Positions 1-8,515 of a DNA stretch of 64,000 bases are shown piece by piece (the first letter of the stretch is position 1; every line of letters begins with the position of its first letter). The notes under the pieces are model-generated. The model was not told the origin of the DNA and searched no databases. It worked only from the letters and a program-made list of their open reading frames with translations. Source of the stretch: Methylobacterium oryzihabitans (GTDB lineage: Bacteria; Pseudomonadota; Alphaproteobacteria; Rhizobiales; Beijerinckiaceae); contig NZ_SACP01000015.1 in assembly GCF_004004555.2 (NCBI RefSeq), positions 96,916 to 160,915 on the forward strand, read 5' to 3'. Made by a program: the position numbers and the translations under genes.

Positions 1-685
1 CGACCGCCGGCGGGAGCGGCTGGCGCACGATCACGACCGGCAGGCCGAGCGCCCGCGCCGCCAGGATCTTGCCGTAGGTCGCGGCGCCGCCGGAGTTCTT
101 GGTTACCACCACCTCGACCCGGTGCCGGCGCATCAGCGCGGCCTCGGCCTCGGCATCGAAGGGCCCGCGGGCGGTGAGCGTCGTCAGGTCGGGCACCGGC
201 AGCGCGTCGCCGACCGGCTCGATGGTGCGCACGAGGTAGGCGTGCTGGGGCGCCGCCGCGAAGGCGGCGAGTTCGAGCCGGCCGACGGTGAGAAAAACCC
301 GGCGCGGGTCGTCGCCCAGAGCCGGCACCGCCCCTGCCACGGTCTCGACCTCGTGCCAGCAATCGCCGGGCGCGCACGCCCAGGCCGGGCGGCGGAGCGC
401 CAGGAGCGGCACCCCGGCGGCGGCGCAGGCCGCGGCGGCGTTGTGCGAGATGCGGTTGGCGAACGGGTGGGTGGCGTCGATCACGGCCTCCGCCCGCTCC
501 CGCCGCAGCCAGTCGGCGAGTCCGTCGGCGCCGCCGAAGCCGCCGATGCGGGTCTCGAACGGGGCCGCGACCGGCGCAGCGGTGCGGCCGGCGAGGGACA
601 GGACCGGCGAGAAGCTTGGCCGGCCGGCGAGGCGGCGTACGAGGCCGCTCGCCTCGGTGGTGCCGCCAAGCAGGAGGATGCGCAT
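1..685 (-). CDS. cobK: precorrin-6A reductase CobK, 3' end cut by window edge
   Basis: Reads from an ATG complementary to 683-685 and leaves the window still open, so about 228 N-terminal residues are visible. CobK reduces the precorrin-6A macrocycle with NADPH in the aerobic cobalamin pathway. The N-terminus [15 protein letters not shown] is the family's nucleotide-binding start. DATHPFANRIS (about residues 70-80) and VVVTKNSGGAATYGKI near the edge are typical CobK/CbiJ motifs. The gene is divergent from cobL, and the two start codons overlap within one CATG at 683-686. The C-terminus lies outside the window. Confidence 0.93.
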   Translation of the reverse strand, partial: MRILLLGGTTEASGLVRRLAGRPSFSPVLSLAGRTAAPVAAPFETRIGGFGGADGLADWLRRERAEAVIDATHPFANRISHNAAAACAAAGVPLLALRRPAWACAPGDCWHEVETVAGAVPALGDDPRRVFLTVGRLELAAFAAAPQHAYLVRTIEPVGDALPVPDLTTLTARGPFDAEAEAALMRRHRVEVVVTKNSGGAATYGKILAARALGLPVVIVRQPLPPAV

Positions 686-1925
686 GGCCGCCTTCTCCCC
701 TGACGGACCGCCTGTGTCGAGGGCGCCGTGGCTGGCGATCGTCGGCATCGGCGAGGACGGCCGCGCCGGCCTGTCGCCGGCCGCCGCCCGGGCGCTCGAT
801 GCCGCGACCCTGGTGGTCGGCGGCCGGCGCCATCTCGACCTCGCCGGGCCGCTCGCCGCCGAGACGCTGGCCTGGCCGAGCCCGCTGCACGGAGCCTACC
901 CGACGATCCTCGCGCGGCGCGGGCAGCCGACCTGCGTGCTCGCCACCGGCGACCCGTTCCATTACGGCGTCGGCGCCGACCTCGCCCGGCTGGTGCCGGC
1001 ACAGGAGTTCATCGGCTACCCGCAACCCTCCGCCTTCAGCCTCGCGGCGTCGCGACTCGGATGGCCGCTGGCGGAGTGCGCCTGCCTCACCCTGCACGGG
1101 CGCCGGCTGGAGCGGATCATCCCGCATCTTCAGCCCGGCGCTCGGCTGCTGGCGCTGTCCTGGGACGGCACCACGCCGGGGCAGCTCGCCGCCCTGCTGG
1201 CCGCCCGCGGATTTCCGGAGTCGCGCCTCACCGTACTCGAAGCGATGGGCGGGCCGCGCGAGCGCCGCCGCGGCGCCGTCGCCGCCGCCTTCGACGTCGA
1301 GGCGGTCGATCCGCTCAACACCGTCGCGGTCGAGGTGGTGGCGGGTCCGGGCGCGCGGGTCGTCCCGCTGGCGCCGGGCATCGACGACGACTGGTTCGAG
1401 ACCGATGGCCAGCTCACCAAGTCCGAGATCCGCGCCGTCACCCTCGCGGCCCTGCGGCCGCGGGTCGGCCAGACCCTGTGGGACGTCGGCGCCGGCTCGG
1501 GCTCGGTCTCGATCGAGTGGTGCCTGCGTCACCCGGCCAACCGGGCCGTGGCGGTCGAAGCCTCGGAGGTCAGGGCCGAACGCATCGGCCGCAACGCCCT
1601 CGCGCTCGGCGTGCCGGACCTGACCGTGGTGCGCGGCCGCGCCCCGGAGGCACTGGCGGGGCTGCCCACCCCCGACGCCGCCTTCGTCGGCGGCGGCGTC
1701 TCGGACCCGGCGATCCTCGCAGACGTCCTCGCGGCCCTGCCCGCCGGCGGGCGCCTCGTCGCCAACGCGGTGACGCTGGAGAGCGAGGCGGTGCTGCTCG
1801 CGGCCTACGCCCGCCACGGCGGCACCCTGCGCCGGCTCAGCGTCGCCCGGGCCGATCCGGTCGGCACGATGCACGGCTGGCGCCCGGCGATGCCGGTGAC
1901 GCAGTGGGCGCTGACCAAGCCGTGA
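684..1925 (+). CDS. cobL: precorrin-6Y C5,15-methyltransferase (decarboxylating) CobL
   Basis: A protein of 413 residues, the usual size for CobL. The N-terminal half is a CbiE-type tetrapyrrole methylase (IVGIGEDG near residue 20, GDPFHYG near 92, [17 protein letters not shown]). The C-terminal half is a CbiT-type SAM methyltransferase ([14 protein letters not shown], then the SAM loop [14 protein letters not shown]). It methylates C5 and C15 of precorrin-6B and decarboxylates the acetate side chain. I chose the ATG at 684 because the frame upstream of it is the antisense of cobK; a GTG at 729 would still keep the domain. Its TGA overlaps the ATG of the next gene. Confidence 0.93.
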   Translation: MAAFSPDGPPVSRAPWLAIVGIGEDGRAGLSPAAARALDAATLVVGGRRHLDLAGPLAAETLAWPSPLHGAYPTILARRGQPTCVLATGDPFHYGVGADLARLVPAQEFIGYPQPSAFSLAASRLGWPLAECACLTLHGRRLERIIPHLQPGARLLALSWDGTTPGQLAALLAARGFPESRLTVLEAMGGPRERRRGAVAAAFDVEAVDPLNTVAVEVVAGPGARVVPLAPGIDDDWFETDGQLTKSEIRAVTLAALRPRVGQTLWDVGAGSGSVSIEWCLRHPANRAVAVEASEVRAERIGRNALALGVPDLTVVRGRAPEALAGLPTPDAAFVGGGVSDPAILADVLAALPAGGRLVANAVTLESEAVLLAAYARHGGTLRRLSVARADPVGTMHGWRPAMPVTQWALTKP

Positions 1926-2413
1926 TGGAGGGGCCCGCTCCGTTGCTCGCCCGCACCGCCGCCCCGGAAACAGGCGGCGACCGCGAGGCGGCACCCGGCT
2001 GCGACCCGCTCGCCGCGTCCGGCCCTGCCCTGGTGGCGGGGATCGGCTTTCGCCACGCGACCGGGGCGGACGAGATCGTCGCCCTGGTGCGCCGGGCGCT
2101 CGACGAGGCGGGCGTCGCGGCCGGGCGCCTGGGCCTCCTCGCCACCGCGGACGACCGCGCCGGCGACCCGGCGATCCGCACGGCCGCGGCGCAGCTCGGG
2201 GTGCCGCTGGCCGCGGTGGCGGTCGAGGCCCTGCGCGAAGCCGGCCGCCGCGGCGTCACCCGCTCGGCCCGGATCGAGGCCCTGCGCGGCGTCGGCTCCC
2301 TCGCCGAGGCGGCGGCGCTCGCGGCGTCGGGCCCGGGTGGCCGTCTCGTCCTCGCCCGCATCGCCAGTCCCGGCGCCACCTGCGCCCTCGCCGCCTCCGG
2401 AGATCCGTCGTGA
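1925..2413 (+). CDS. cobE: cobalamin biosynthesis protein CobE (CbiG C-terminal family)
   Basis: A protein of 162 residues starting at the ATG inside the TGATG that ends cobL. After a variable leader it carries [21 protein letters not shown], the standard opening of the CobE/CbiG_C domain. The central [18 protein letters not shown] and the C-terminal CALAAS also fit. The biochemical role of CobE in the aerobic pathway is poorly defined; it is conserved between cobL and cobM. It overlaps cobM by four bases (GTGA), so the three genes are probably translated from one message. Confidence 0.85.
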   Translation: MEGPAPLLARTAAPETGGDREAAPGCDPLAASGPALVAGIGFRHATGADEIVALVRRALDEAGVAAGRLGLLATADDRAGDPAIRTAAAQLGVPLAAVAVEALREAGRRGVTRSARIEALRGVGSLAEAAALAASGPGGRLVLARIASPGATCALAASGDPS

Positions 2414-3189
2414 CCGTGCACTTCATCGGCGCCGGGCCCGGCGCGCCGGACCTCGTCACGGTGCGGGGCCGCGACCTCATCGCCCGCTGCCCGGTCTGCC
2501 TCCATGCCGGCTCGCTCGTCGCCCCCGAGATCCTGGCGTGGTGCCCGCCCGGCGCCCGGATCATCGACACCGCGCCGCTCGACCTCGACGCGATCACCGC
2601 CGAGATCGCGGCGGCGCATGACCGCGGCGAGGACGTCGCCCGGCTGCATTCCGGCGACCTCTCGGTGTGGAGCGCGCTCGCCGAGCAGACCCGGCGGCTC
2701 GACGCGCTCGGCATCCCCTACACGGTGACGCCCGGGGTGCCGTCCTTCGCGGCGGCCGCGGCGGCGCTGCGGCGCGAGCTGACGGTGCCGGAGGTGGCGC
2801 AGTCGGTGGTGCTCACCCGCACGCCGGGCCGGGCCTCGGCGATGCCGGAGCGCGAGCGCCTCGCCGCCTTCGCGGCGACCGGCGCGACGCTGGCGGTCCA
2901 CCTGTCGATCCACGTCGTCGAGCGGGTGGTCGCAGACCTGCTGCCGTTCTACGGCGCGGAATGCCCGGCCGCGGTGGTCTACCGCGCCTCCTGGCCCGAC
3001 GAGCGGGTGCTGCGGGGCACGCTCGCCGACATCGCCGGGCAGGTGGCGCAGGCCGGCATCGGCCGCACCGCCCTGATCCTGGTCGGGCCGGCGCTGGGCG
3101 CCGAGGATTTTCGCGAGAGCGCGCTGTACTCTGCGGATTACGACCGGCAGTTCAGGCCGGGTGGAGCGGTGGGACGGCGGGAGTCCTGA
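2410..3189 (+). CDS. cobM: precorrin-4 C11-methyltransferase CobM
   Basis: A protein of 259 residues from a GTG that overlaps the cobE stop. It opens with [18 protein letters not shown], the glycine-rich start of tetrapyrrole methylases. [24 protein letters not shown] and LTRTPGRAS follow, all characteristic of CobM/CbiF. It transfers a methyl group from SAM to C11 of precorrin-4. It is the last cobalamin gene on this strand; a palindromic repeat follows, and the next gene is convergent. Confidence 0.95.
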   Translation: MTVHFIGAGPGAPDLVTVRGRDLIARCPVCLHAGSLVAPEILAWCPPGARIIDTAPLDLDAITAEIAAAHDRGEDVARLHSGDLSVWSALAEQTRRLDALGIPYTVTPGVPSFAAAAAALRRELTVPEVAQSVVLTRTPGRASAMPERERLAAFAATGATLAVHLSIHVVERVVADLLPFYGAECPAAVVYRASWPDERVLRGTLADIAGQVAQAGIGRTALILVGPALGAEDFRESALYSADYDRQFRPGGAVGRRES

Positions 3190-3239
3190 CTTGGCGTGGT
3201 AGCGGGTCGGGGCGTCCATCGGGCTCCGCTGCGTCCCAG

Positions 3240-3403
3240 CCCTCCCCCCTTTGCGGGGGAGGGTGCACCGCGAATGCGGGGCGGGAGAGGGGACGCCGTT
3301 TCCAGAGAGTTCGGGAGCGGTCCGACGGGTGCCACGTCCGGCAGCGTGGTTCCCCTCTCCCGGCTCACTGCGTTCGCCACCCTCCCCCGCAGAGGGGGGA
3401 GGG
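3240..3403. repeat. paired GC-rich inverted repeat between convergent genes
   Basis: Two units of about 53 bp (3240-3293 and 3351-3403) are near-perfect reverse complements of each other. Each contains its own small C-run/G-run hairpin (CCCTCCCCC against GGGGGAGGG). They lie between the convergent cobM and polyprenyl synthase genes, where such a structure could stop transcription from both sides. A related half-unit occurs at 51927-51953. Mobility is not shown by the sequence. Confidence 0.75.
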
Positions 3404-3423
3404 TTCGGATGGGAGCTCCCGCT

Positions 3424-4455
3424 TCAGTGGGCCCGCGCGATGCTGAACTCCACCGCCTGCAGCAGGGCATCCCGCATCGGCGAGGCCGGGAAGATGTCGA
3501 GGGAGCGGCGGGCGAGATCGCCGTAATGGTGGGCGCGGGCGATCGTGTCCTCGAGGGCACGGTGGCGGCGCATGGTGGCGCGGGCGGTCTCGAGGTCGCC
3601 GGCGGCCTCGTCGATCTCGCCGCGCTCGAGGCAGCGGCGCCAGAACGCCCGCTCCTCCTCGCTGCCGCGCCGCACCGACAGAACCACCGGCAGGGTGATC
3701 TTGCCCTCGCGGAAATCGTCGCCGACGTTCTTGCCGAGGCTGGCGCTGGTGCCGCCGTAATCGAGGGCGTCGTCGATGAGCTGGAAGGCGATGCCGAGAT
3801 TCATGCCGTAGTCGCGGCAGGCCGCGACCTCGGCGTCGGGGCGGCCGGCGAGGACCGGGCCGACCTCGCAGGCGGCGGCGAACAGCTCGGCGGTCTTGGC
3901 GCGGATCACCGCGAGGTACTCGTCCTCGCGGGTCTCGATGTTCTTGGCGGCGGTGAGCTGCATCACCTCGCCTTCCGCGATCACCGCGGCGGCCGAGGAC
4001 AGGATGTCGAGGGCGCGCAGCGAGCCGACCTCGACCATCATCTTGAACGCCTGCCCGAGCAGGAAGTCGCCGACCAGCACGCTGGCCTGGTTGCCCCACT
4101 TGATGCGGGCGGCGACACGGCCGCGGCGCATGTCGCTCTCGTCGACGACGTCGTCGTGCAGCAGCGTCGCGGTGTGCATGAACTCGACGCTGGCGGCGAG
4201 CTTGACATCGCCGTCGCGGTTCGCGTCGTAGCCGCAGAGCTGCGCGGTGGCGAGCGTCAGGATCGGCCGCAGGCGCTTGCCGCCCGAGGCGATCAGGTGA
4301 TTGGCCACCTCCGGGATCATCGTCACGTCGGAGCCCGTGCGCGACAGGATCATCGCGTTCACCCGCTCCATGCCGCCGGCCACGAGGCCCACGAGATCGG
4401 TGAGGCTGGCCTCCGAGTCCGCCGGCCGGTCCTGGATGGGAAGAACGACGCCCAC
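3424..4455 (-). CDS. polyprenyl (octaprenyl/decaprenyl) diphosphate synthase
   Basis: A trans-prenyltransferase of 343 residues that elongates farnesyl or geranylgeranyl diphosphate to make the ubiquinone side chain. It has GGKRLRP, the first aspartate-rich motif LLHDDVVDESDMRRG and the second motif QLIDDALDY. I chose the GTG at 4455, giving MGVVLPIQDRPADSEASL; further upstream the translation is low-complexity and unlike the family. It resembles IspB-type enzymes, but product chain length cannot be read from the sequence. The gene is divergent from the DUF2007 gene, with 163 bp between them. Confidence 0.9.
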   Translation of the reverse strand: MGVVLPIQDRPADSEASLTDLVGLVAGGMERVNAMILSRTGSDVTMIPEVANHLIASGGKRLRPILTLATAQLCGYDANRDGDVKLAASVEFMHTATLLHDDVVDESDMRRGRVAARIKWGNQASVLVGDFLLGQAFKMMVEVGSLRALDILSSAAAVIAEGEVMQLTAAKNIETREDEYLAVIRAKTAELFAAACEVGPVLAGRPDAEVAACRDYGMNLGIAFQLIDDALDYGGTSASLGKNVGDDFREGKITLPVVLSVRRGSEEERAFWRRCLERGEIDEAAGDLETARATMRRHRALEDTIARAHHYGDLARRSLDIFPASPMRDALLQAVEFSIARAH

Positions 4456-4618
4456 GCGCGCGAAATCTCCTTGACGGCGGCCCCCGCCAGCCCACCGGCC
4501 CCCTTTGGCACGCGAGCGCCCCCGGCGGCAACACGCAAGCTGCCGCAAGGGGGGCGCCGCGGCCCCCTGCGGTCCTGCATGTGACAGTTGCGCCGATCGC
4601 TGCTTTAAGGTTGCAGCC

Positions 4619-4852
4619 ATGATCGAGCTGATCCGCTCCAACGACCTCGTGCTGATGGGCTTCGTCGAGTCGCTGCTCGAGGGCGCCGCCATTCCGGTCC
4701 TCGTGGCCGATCGCCACATCAGCGGGCTGGAGGGCATGACCGGCGCCTTCCCGCGCCGCCTCCTGGTGCCGGCGGATCACGAGCGGCAGGCCCGCCGCCT
4801 GCTCACCGAGGCCGGGCTGGCGCACGAGCTGCGCGATGCCCGGACATCCTGA
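4619..4852 (+). CDS. DUF2007 domain protein
   Basis: A small protein of 77 residues beginning MIELIRSNDLVLMGFVESLL, the typical DUF2007 opening. IPVLVADRHIS and FPRRLLVPADHERQARRLL follow. The family is a small signal-transduction-like fold of unknown function that often precedes a methyltransferase gene in alphaproteobacteria. Here it overlaps the downstream methyltransferase by 17 bp, which suggests coupled expression. Confidence 0.85.
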   Translation: MIELIRSNDLVLMGFVESLLEGAAIPVLVADRHISGLEGMTGAFPRRLLVPADHERQARRLLTEAGLAHELRDARTS

Positions 4853-5600
4853 CGCGGACCCGCCGGCCGAATCCTGGCTCGGCGGGCGCCTGCGCCTGTG
4901 CCAGCCCGCCCGGGGCGGCCACCGGGCCGGCACCGACGCCGTGCTGCTCGCCGCCTTCGCGGGGCCGCCGGCCGAGGGGACGATCTGCGACCTCGGCGCC
5001 GGCACCGGCGCGGCCGGCCTCGCCGCCGCCCTCGACCGGCCCGGCTGCCGCCTCGTGCTGGTCGAACGCGACCCGGAGGCGGCGGCGCTCGCCCGCGCCA
5101 ACCTCGCGATCAACGGACTGGCCGACCGCGGCCGGGTGATCGAGGCCGACATCCTCGCCCCGGGGCGCGCGCGGCGCGCGCGGGGCCTGGAGCCGGAGAC
5201 GGCCGACCTCGTCCTCACCAACCCGCCGTTCTTCGAGGCCGGGACGCACCGGGCCTCGCCGGTCGCCGCCAAGGTGTCGGCCCATACCTTCCCGGCGGGC
5301 GGGCTCGATTCGTGGCTGCGGACCTGCGCCGACGTGCTGCGCCCGCGCGGCCGGCTGGTGCTGATCCACCGCGCCGACGCGCTGCCGGCCTGCCTCGCCG
5401 GGCTGGAACGCCGCTTCGGCGGGGTCGGCGTGCGGCCGGTGCAGCCGCGGGCCGGGGCGCCGGCGACCCGGGTGATGATCGCCGCGGTCAAGGGCAGCCG
5501 GGCCGGCTTCAGCCTGGAGGCGCCGCTGGTGCTGCACGGCCCGGACGGCCGCTTCACCGCCGAGACCGAGGCGCTGCACCGCGGCGTGGTCAGCCGCTGA
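4836..5600 (+). CDS. tRNA1(Val) N6-adenine methyltransferase-like protein (TrmN6/YfiC type)
   Basis: A SAM-dependent methyltransferase of 254 residues. Motif I is CDLGAGTGAAGLAAA (about 51-65), followed by the acidic VERDP near 76-80 and the catalytic NPPF at 129-132, which marks enzymes that methylate an exocyclic amino group of a base. N-terminal GGHRAGTDAVLLAAF matches TrmN6/YfiC-like proteins. The most likely substrate is A37 of a tRNA, but other NPPF methyltransferases are possible. It overlaps the DUF2007 gene upstream, and its 3' end overlaps the convergent phosphoesterase gene by 11 bp. Confidence 0.8.
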   Translation: MPGHPDADPPAESWLGGRLRLCQPARGGHRAGTDAVLLAAFAGPPAEGTICDLGAGTGAAGLAAALDRPGCRLVLVERDPEAAALARANLAINGLADRGRVIEADILAPGRARRARGLEPETADLVLTNPPFFEAGTHRASPVAAKVSAHTFPAGGLDSWLRTCADVLRPRGRLVLIHRADALPACLAGLERRFGGVGVRPVQPRAGAPATRVMIAAVKGSRAGFSLEAPLVLHGPDGRFTAETEALHRGVVSR

Positions 5601-6492
5601 GGGTCAGGGTGGCGAAATCCGCCATCGTGCCGTCCGGGGTCAGGCCGCGCATCAGCGCCTCGATGCGATAGCCCGAGTCGGTCGGCGACACGGTGTAGAG
5701 GTGGTAGCCGGCGCCGTGCTTGAACGCGCGGCCATGCGCCGCGGCCGAGGCCGAGGGCGCGCCGACCACCGGGATGCGCCGCCCGCGCGGTCCCATCAGG
5801 AAGGCGATCGACCCGACGTGGTTGTGGCCGTGCAGGACGAGGTCGGCGCCGGCCCGGCCGATCATCGCCTCGAAGGCGGCGGCGTCGGTGAGCTGGCGCC
5901 CGGGCTTGGCGCCGCCGACATGGGGCGGGTGGTGGATCATCACCACCCGGCACGGTGCCGGGGACTCGGCGGCGAGCCCGGCCAGCATCCGCTCCGCCGC
6001 GGCGAGTTGCCGGCGTCCGAGCCGCCCGGTGGCGACGAAGGGCGCGGTCGGGATCGCCGAGGACAGCCCGACCAGCGCCACCGGCCCGCGCCGGCGCAGG
6101 TACGGAAACGCCTTCGAGGCGCCGGCGTCGTCCCGGGTCCAGGCGCCGACCGCCTGGAGCAGCCCGTCGAGGGAGCCGCGCACGTAGGCGTCGTGGTTGC
6201 CGGGCACGAAGCTGACCTGCCCGGGATCGCCGAGCAGTTCCATGAACAGCCGCGCGGTCTCCCACTCGCTCGGCAGGCCGATGTTGCACAGGTCGCCGGT
6301 GCAGGCGACGTGGTCGGGCGCCAGCCCCTGCATGTCGGAGACCAGGGCCGCGAGCACGTCCATGTCGTGCCCGAGGCGCCGGCCGCGGTTCCAGTTGACC
6401 CAGCCGGTGGCGCGCTTGCTCAGGAGCTGGCGCAGGCGGGGGCGGGAGATCGGCCCGACATGCGGGTCGGTGAGGTGGGCGAGGCGGAACAT
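5590..6492 (-). CDS. calcineurin-like metallophosphoesterase
   Basis: A protein of 300 residues with the full metallophosphoesterase set: LTDPHVG (D8, H10), CTGDLCN, VPGNHDAYV, MIHHPPHVG and LHGHNHVG. These residues bind the dinuclear metal centre. The start ATG at 6492 (MFRLAHLTDPHVG) places the first metal motif at the very N-terminus, as usual. Relatives include cyclic-nucleotide and UDP-diacylglucosamine hydrolases, but the substrate cannot be told from the sequence. No signal peptide is seen. Confidence 0.85.
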   Translation of the reverse strand: MFRLAHLTDPHVGPISRPRLRQLLSKRATGWVNWNRGRRLGHDMDVLAALVSDMQGLAPDHVACTGDLCNIGLPSEWETARLFMELLGDPGQVSFVPGNHDAYVRGSLDGLLQAVGAWTRDDAGASKAFPYLRRRGPVALVGLSSAIPTAPFVATGRLGRRQLAAAERMLAGLAAESPAPCRVVMIHHPPHVGGAKPGRQLTDAAAFEAMIGRAGADLVLHGHNHVGSIAFLMGPRGRRIPVVGAPSASAAAHGRAFKHGAGYHLYTVSPTDSGYRIEALMRGLTPDGTMADFATLTLSG

Positions 6493-6586
6493 CGGATCGG
6501 CAACGCGCGGGAAGCGCCCCGGTTGTGCGGGCCGGGTGCCGGCCGCTCGCTCCGGCTTACGGGCGGGGACGGCGGCGAGTCCACCC

Positions 6587-7555
6587 TCACGCGCTCCCGA
6601 TCGCCACGCCCGCGAGCAGCACCAGGGCACCGCCGAGCACCACCTGGAGGGTCGCGCGCCAGAACGGCGTCTCCATGTAGCGGGTGCGGATGGTCGAGAT
6701 CACCAGCAGTTCCACCGCCACCACCAGGGCCGCCAGCACCGTGGCGATCCAGAAGGCGTTGGGCCAGGAATCGGGCACGAGGTAGGGCAACGTGTGGCCG
6801 AGGCCGCCGAGCGCCGTCATCGCACCGCAGACGAGCCCGCGCATCGCCGGCGATCCGCGCCCGGTGATGCTGCCGTCGTCCGACAAGGCCTCGGTGAAGC
6901 CCATGCTGATGCCGGCGCCGACCGAGGCGGCGAGGCCGACCAGGAAGGTCTGCCCGTTGTTGTGGGTGGCGAAGGCGGCGGCGAAGAGCGGCGCCAGGGT
7001 CGAGACCGAGCCGTCGATCAGTCCGGCGAGGCCGGGCTGGACGTAGCGCAGCACGAACAGCCGCGACTGCGCCTGCGCCTCGCTGGCCGTCGCCGCCTCG
7101 GTGAGATGCAGGGCGGCGAGGTCGCCGGCCCGGCGACCATGGTCGCGCTCGGCCGCCGCGAGGCCGAGATACAGGTCGCGGATGCCGAGGTCGCGGCTGA
7201 GCGAGGCCGCCCGGTCGTAGAAGGCGGCGTTGCGGGCCTCCATCGCCTCGGCCTCCCGGCGCATCCCTGCGAGGTCGAGCCCCGCCCACCACAGCGAGTG
7301 CCGGCGCGGGAAGCCGCTCACGTCCTCGCGGCGGATCGGCGGCAGGTGCTCGCCGAACCGTGCGCGATAGGCCGCCGCCAGCGCGTCGCGGTGTCCGCGC
7401 TCCTCGGCCGCCATCCCGGCGAACAGGGCCGCCGACCCCGGGAACTCCGCCCCGAGGTCGTCGGCGAAGGTCTGGTAGATGCGCGAATCCTCTTCCTCGC
7501 TCGCGATGGCGAGGGCGAGCACCTCGCGCTCGCCGAGATCGGTCAGTCCGGGCAT
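6587..7555 (-). CDS. mbfA: membrane-bound ferritin-like iron exporter MbfA (erythrin-VIT1 fusion)
   Basis: A protein of 322 residues joining an N-terminal ferritin-like domain to a C-terminal VIT1/CCC1 membrane domain. Candidate di-iron ligands are E20/E21, E51/E52 and H55 (AEERGH), then E104/E107 and E136/H139 (AERDHG). The membrane half begins near 172 (PGLAGLIDGSVSTLAPLFAA) and contains four or five hydrophobic segments. In Bradyrhizobium and Agrobacterium, MbfA exports iron and protects against iron and peroxide stress under Irr control. The start is fixed by AAGGAGA seven bases upstream. Two operator-like palindromes sit immediately upstream. Confidence 0.92.
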   Translation of the reverse strand: MPGLTDLGEREVLALAIASEEEDSRIYQTFADDLGAEFPGSAALFAGMAAEERGHRDALAAAYRARFGEHLPPIRREDVSGFPRRHSLWWAGLDLAGMRREAEAMEARNAAFYDRAASLSRDLGIRDLYLGLAAAERDHGRRAGDLAALHLTEAATASEAQAQSRLFVLRYVQPGLAGLIDGSVSTLAPLFAAAFATHNNGQTFLVGLAASVGAGISMGFTEALSDDGSITGRGSPAMRGLVCGAMTALGGLGHTLPYLVPDSWPNAFWIATVLAALVVAVELLVISTIRTRYMETPFWRATLQVVLGGALVLLAGVAIGSA

Positions 7556-7565
7556 GGCAATCTCC

Positions 7566-7602
7566 TTGGAATGGTTCCAATCTATTATCTGGAACGATTC
7601 CA
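7566..7602 (-). promoter_or_regulatory. tandem Irr/ICE-like palindromes upstream of mbfA
   Basis: The sequence shows a perfect palindrome TTGGAATGGTTCCAA at 7566-7580 and a second, TGGAACGATTCCA, at 7590-7602. Their centres are 23 bp apart, about two helical turns. The first overlaps the mbfA ribosome-binding region. The pattern of GGAA and TTCC half-sites with a 3-bp spacer resembles the iron control element recognised by Irr in Rhizobiales (established for mbfA in other genera). Binding by Irr is inferred. Confidence 0.7.
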
Positions 7603-7777
7603 AACAAGACCCGGTGGCCCCCGTCCGGCCACAGTTGCGTCCCACCCCCGGACGGCGCATGAGGCGCCGGGATCCGCGGACCACGCCCGCCGGTCGGACG
7701 GGGGCGACCCGGCCGGGCCGGGCCTCGCCGCCGGAGCCCGGCGCGGCTCGGGACCGGCCATCACGACAAGAGTTTCG

Positions 7778-8515
7778 ATGAGCGTCTTCAAACGCATCGG
7801 CCGCAGCCGCGCGGCCCAGGAGAGCCTCGGCTTCCTCGGAGCGAGCTATCTCAAGCTCGTGCGGCACACCAACCGCTTCGATCTCGACCCGCCCGACGCC
7901 TACGAGCGGGTTTCCCCACTCAGTCCCTTCATCGCCGCGATGTGGCACGGCCAGCACCTGATGGTGCCGTTCGTGCGCCGGCCGCAGGACCGCGTCGCCA
8001 CGATGGTGTCGAGATCCGCCGATGGCGGGGTCAACACGGTGGTCCTGCGCCGGATGGGCGTGCGGGTGATGCGCGGCTCAGGGGCCCGGCGCGCCAGCGA
8101 CGTCTGGTCGAAAGGCGGCATCCCGGCGCTGCGCGGCTGCATCAAGGCGCTGGCCGACGGCGAGAACGTCGCCTTCAGCGCCGACGTGCCGAAGGTGTCG
8201 CGCCGCTGCGGCGAAGGCATCGTGATGCTGGCGCGCATCTCCGGCCGGCCGGTGGTGCCGGTGGCGGTGCAGACCACCCGCTACCTGCAATTCGACAGTT
8301 GGGACCGGGCCAGCCTCGGCCTGCCCTTCGGTCGCGGCGTCATGGCGTTCGGCGAACCGATCACCGTCGCGCGCGACCTCGACGCCGACGGGCTGGAGGC
8401 GGTCCGGCTGGCGATCGAGGCCGGGCTGAACGCGGTCCACGCCCGCGCCTTCGCCCGCGTCGGGCGCGAGGATCCGGTCCGGGGCCGGCGACCGGCCGTG
8501 GAGCCGCAGCGGTGA
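7778..8515 (+). CDS. lysophospholipid acyltransferase family protein (DUF374)
   Basis: A protein of 245 residues with the DUF374 signature MWHGQHLMVPF near residue 55, where the histidine belongs to the acyltransferase active site. MVSRSADGG and the later FSADVPKVSRRCGEGIVMLA match the family. In Rhizobiales these proteins lie next to waaA and probably acylate lipid A or a phospholipid. Start ATG at 7778. The stop overlaps the GTG start of waaA, so the two are translationally linked. Confidence 0.85.
   Translation: MSVFKRIGRSRAAQESLGFLGASYLKLVRHTNRFDLDPPDAYERVSPLSPFIAAMWHGQHLMVPFVRRPQDRVATMVSRSADGGVNTVVLRRMGVRVMRGSGARRASDVWSKGGIPALRGCIKALADGENVAFSADVPKVSRRCGEGIVMLARISGRPVVPVAVQTTRYLQFDSWDRASLGLPFGRGVMAFGEPITVARDLDADGLEAVRLAIEAGLNAVHARAFARVGREDPVRGRRPAVEPQR

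Noticed and set aside
7661..7777. Extending mbfA upstream through the operator to a longer N-terminus
   Set aside because: The upstream translation has no ferritin-like features, and the AGGAG before the ATG at 7555 with the family-like MPGLTDLGERE start decides the shorter form.
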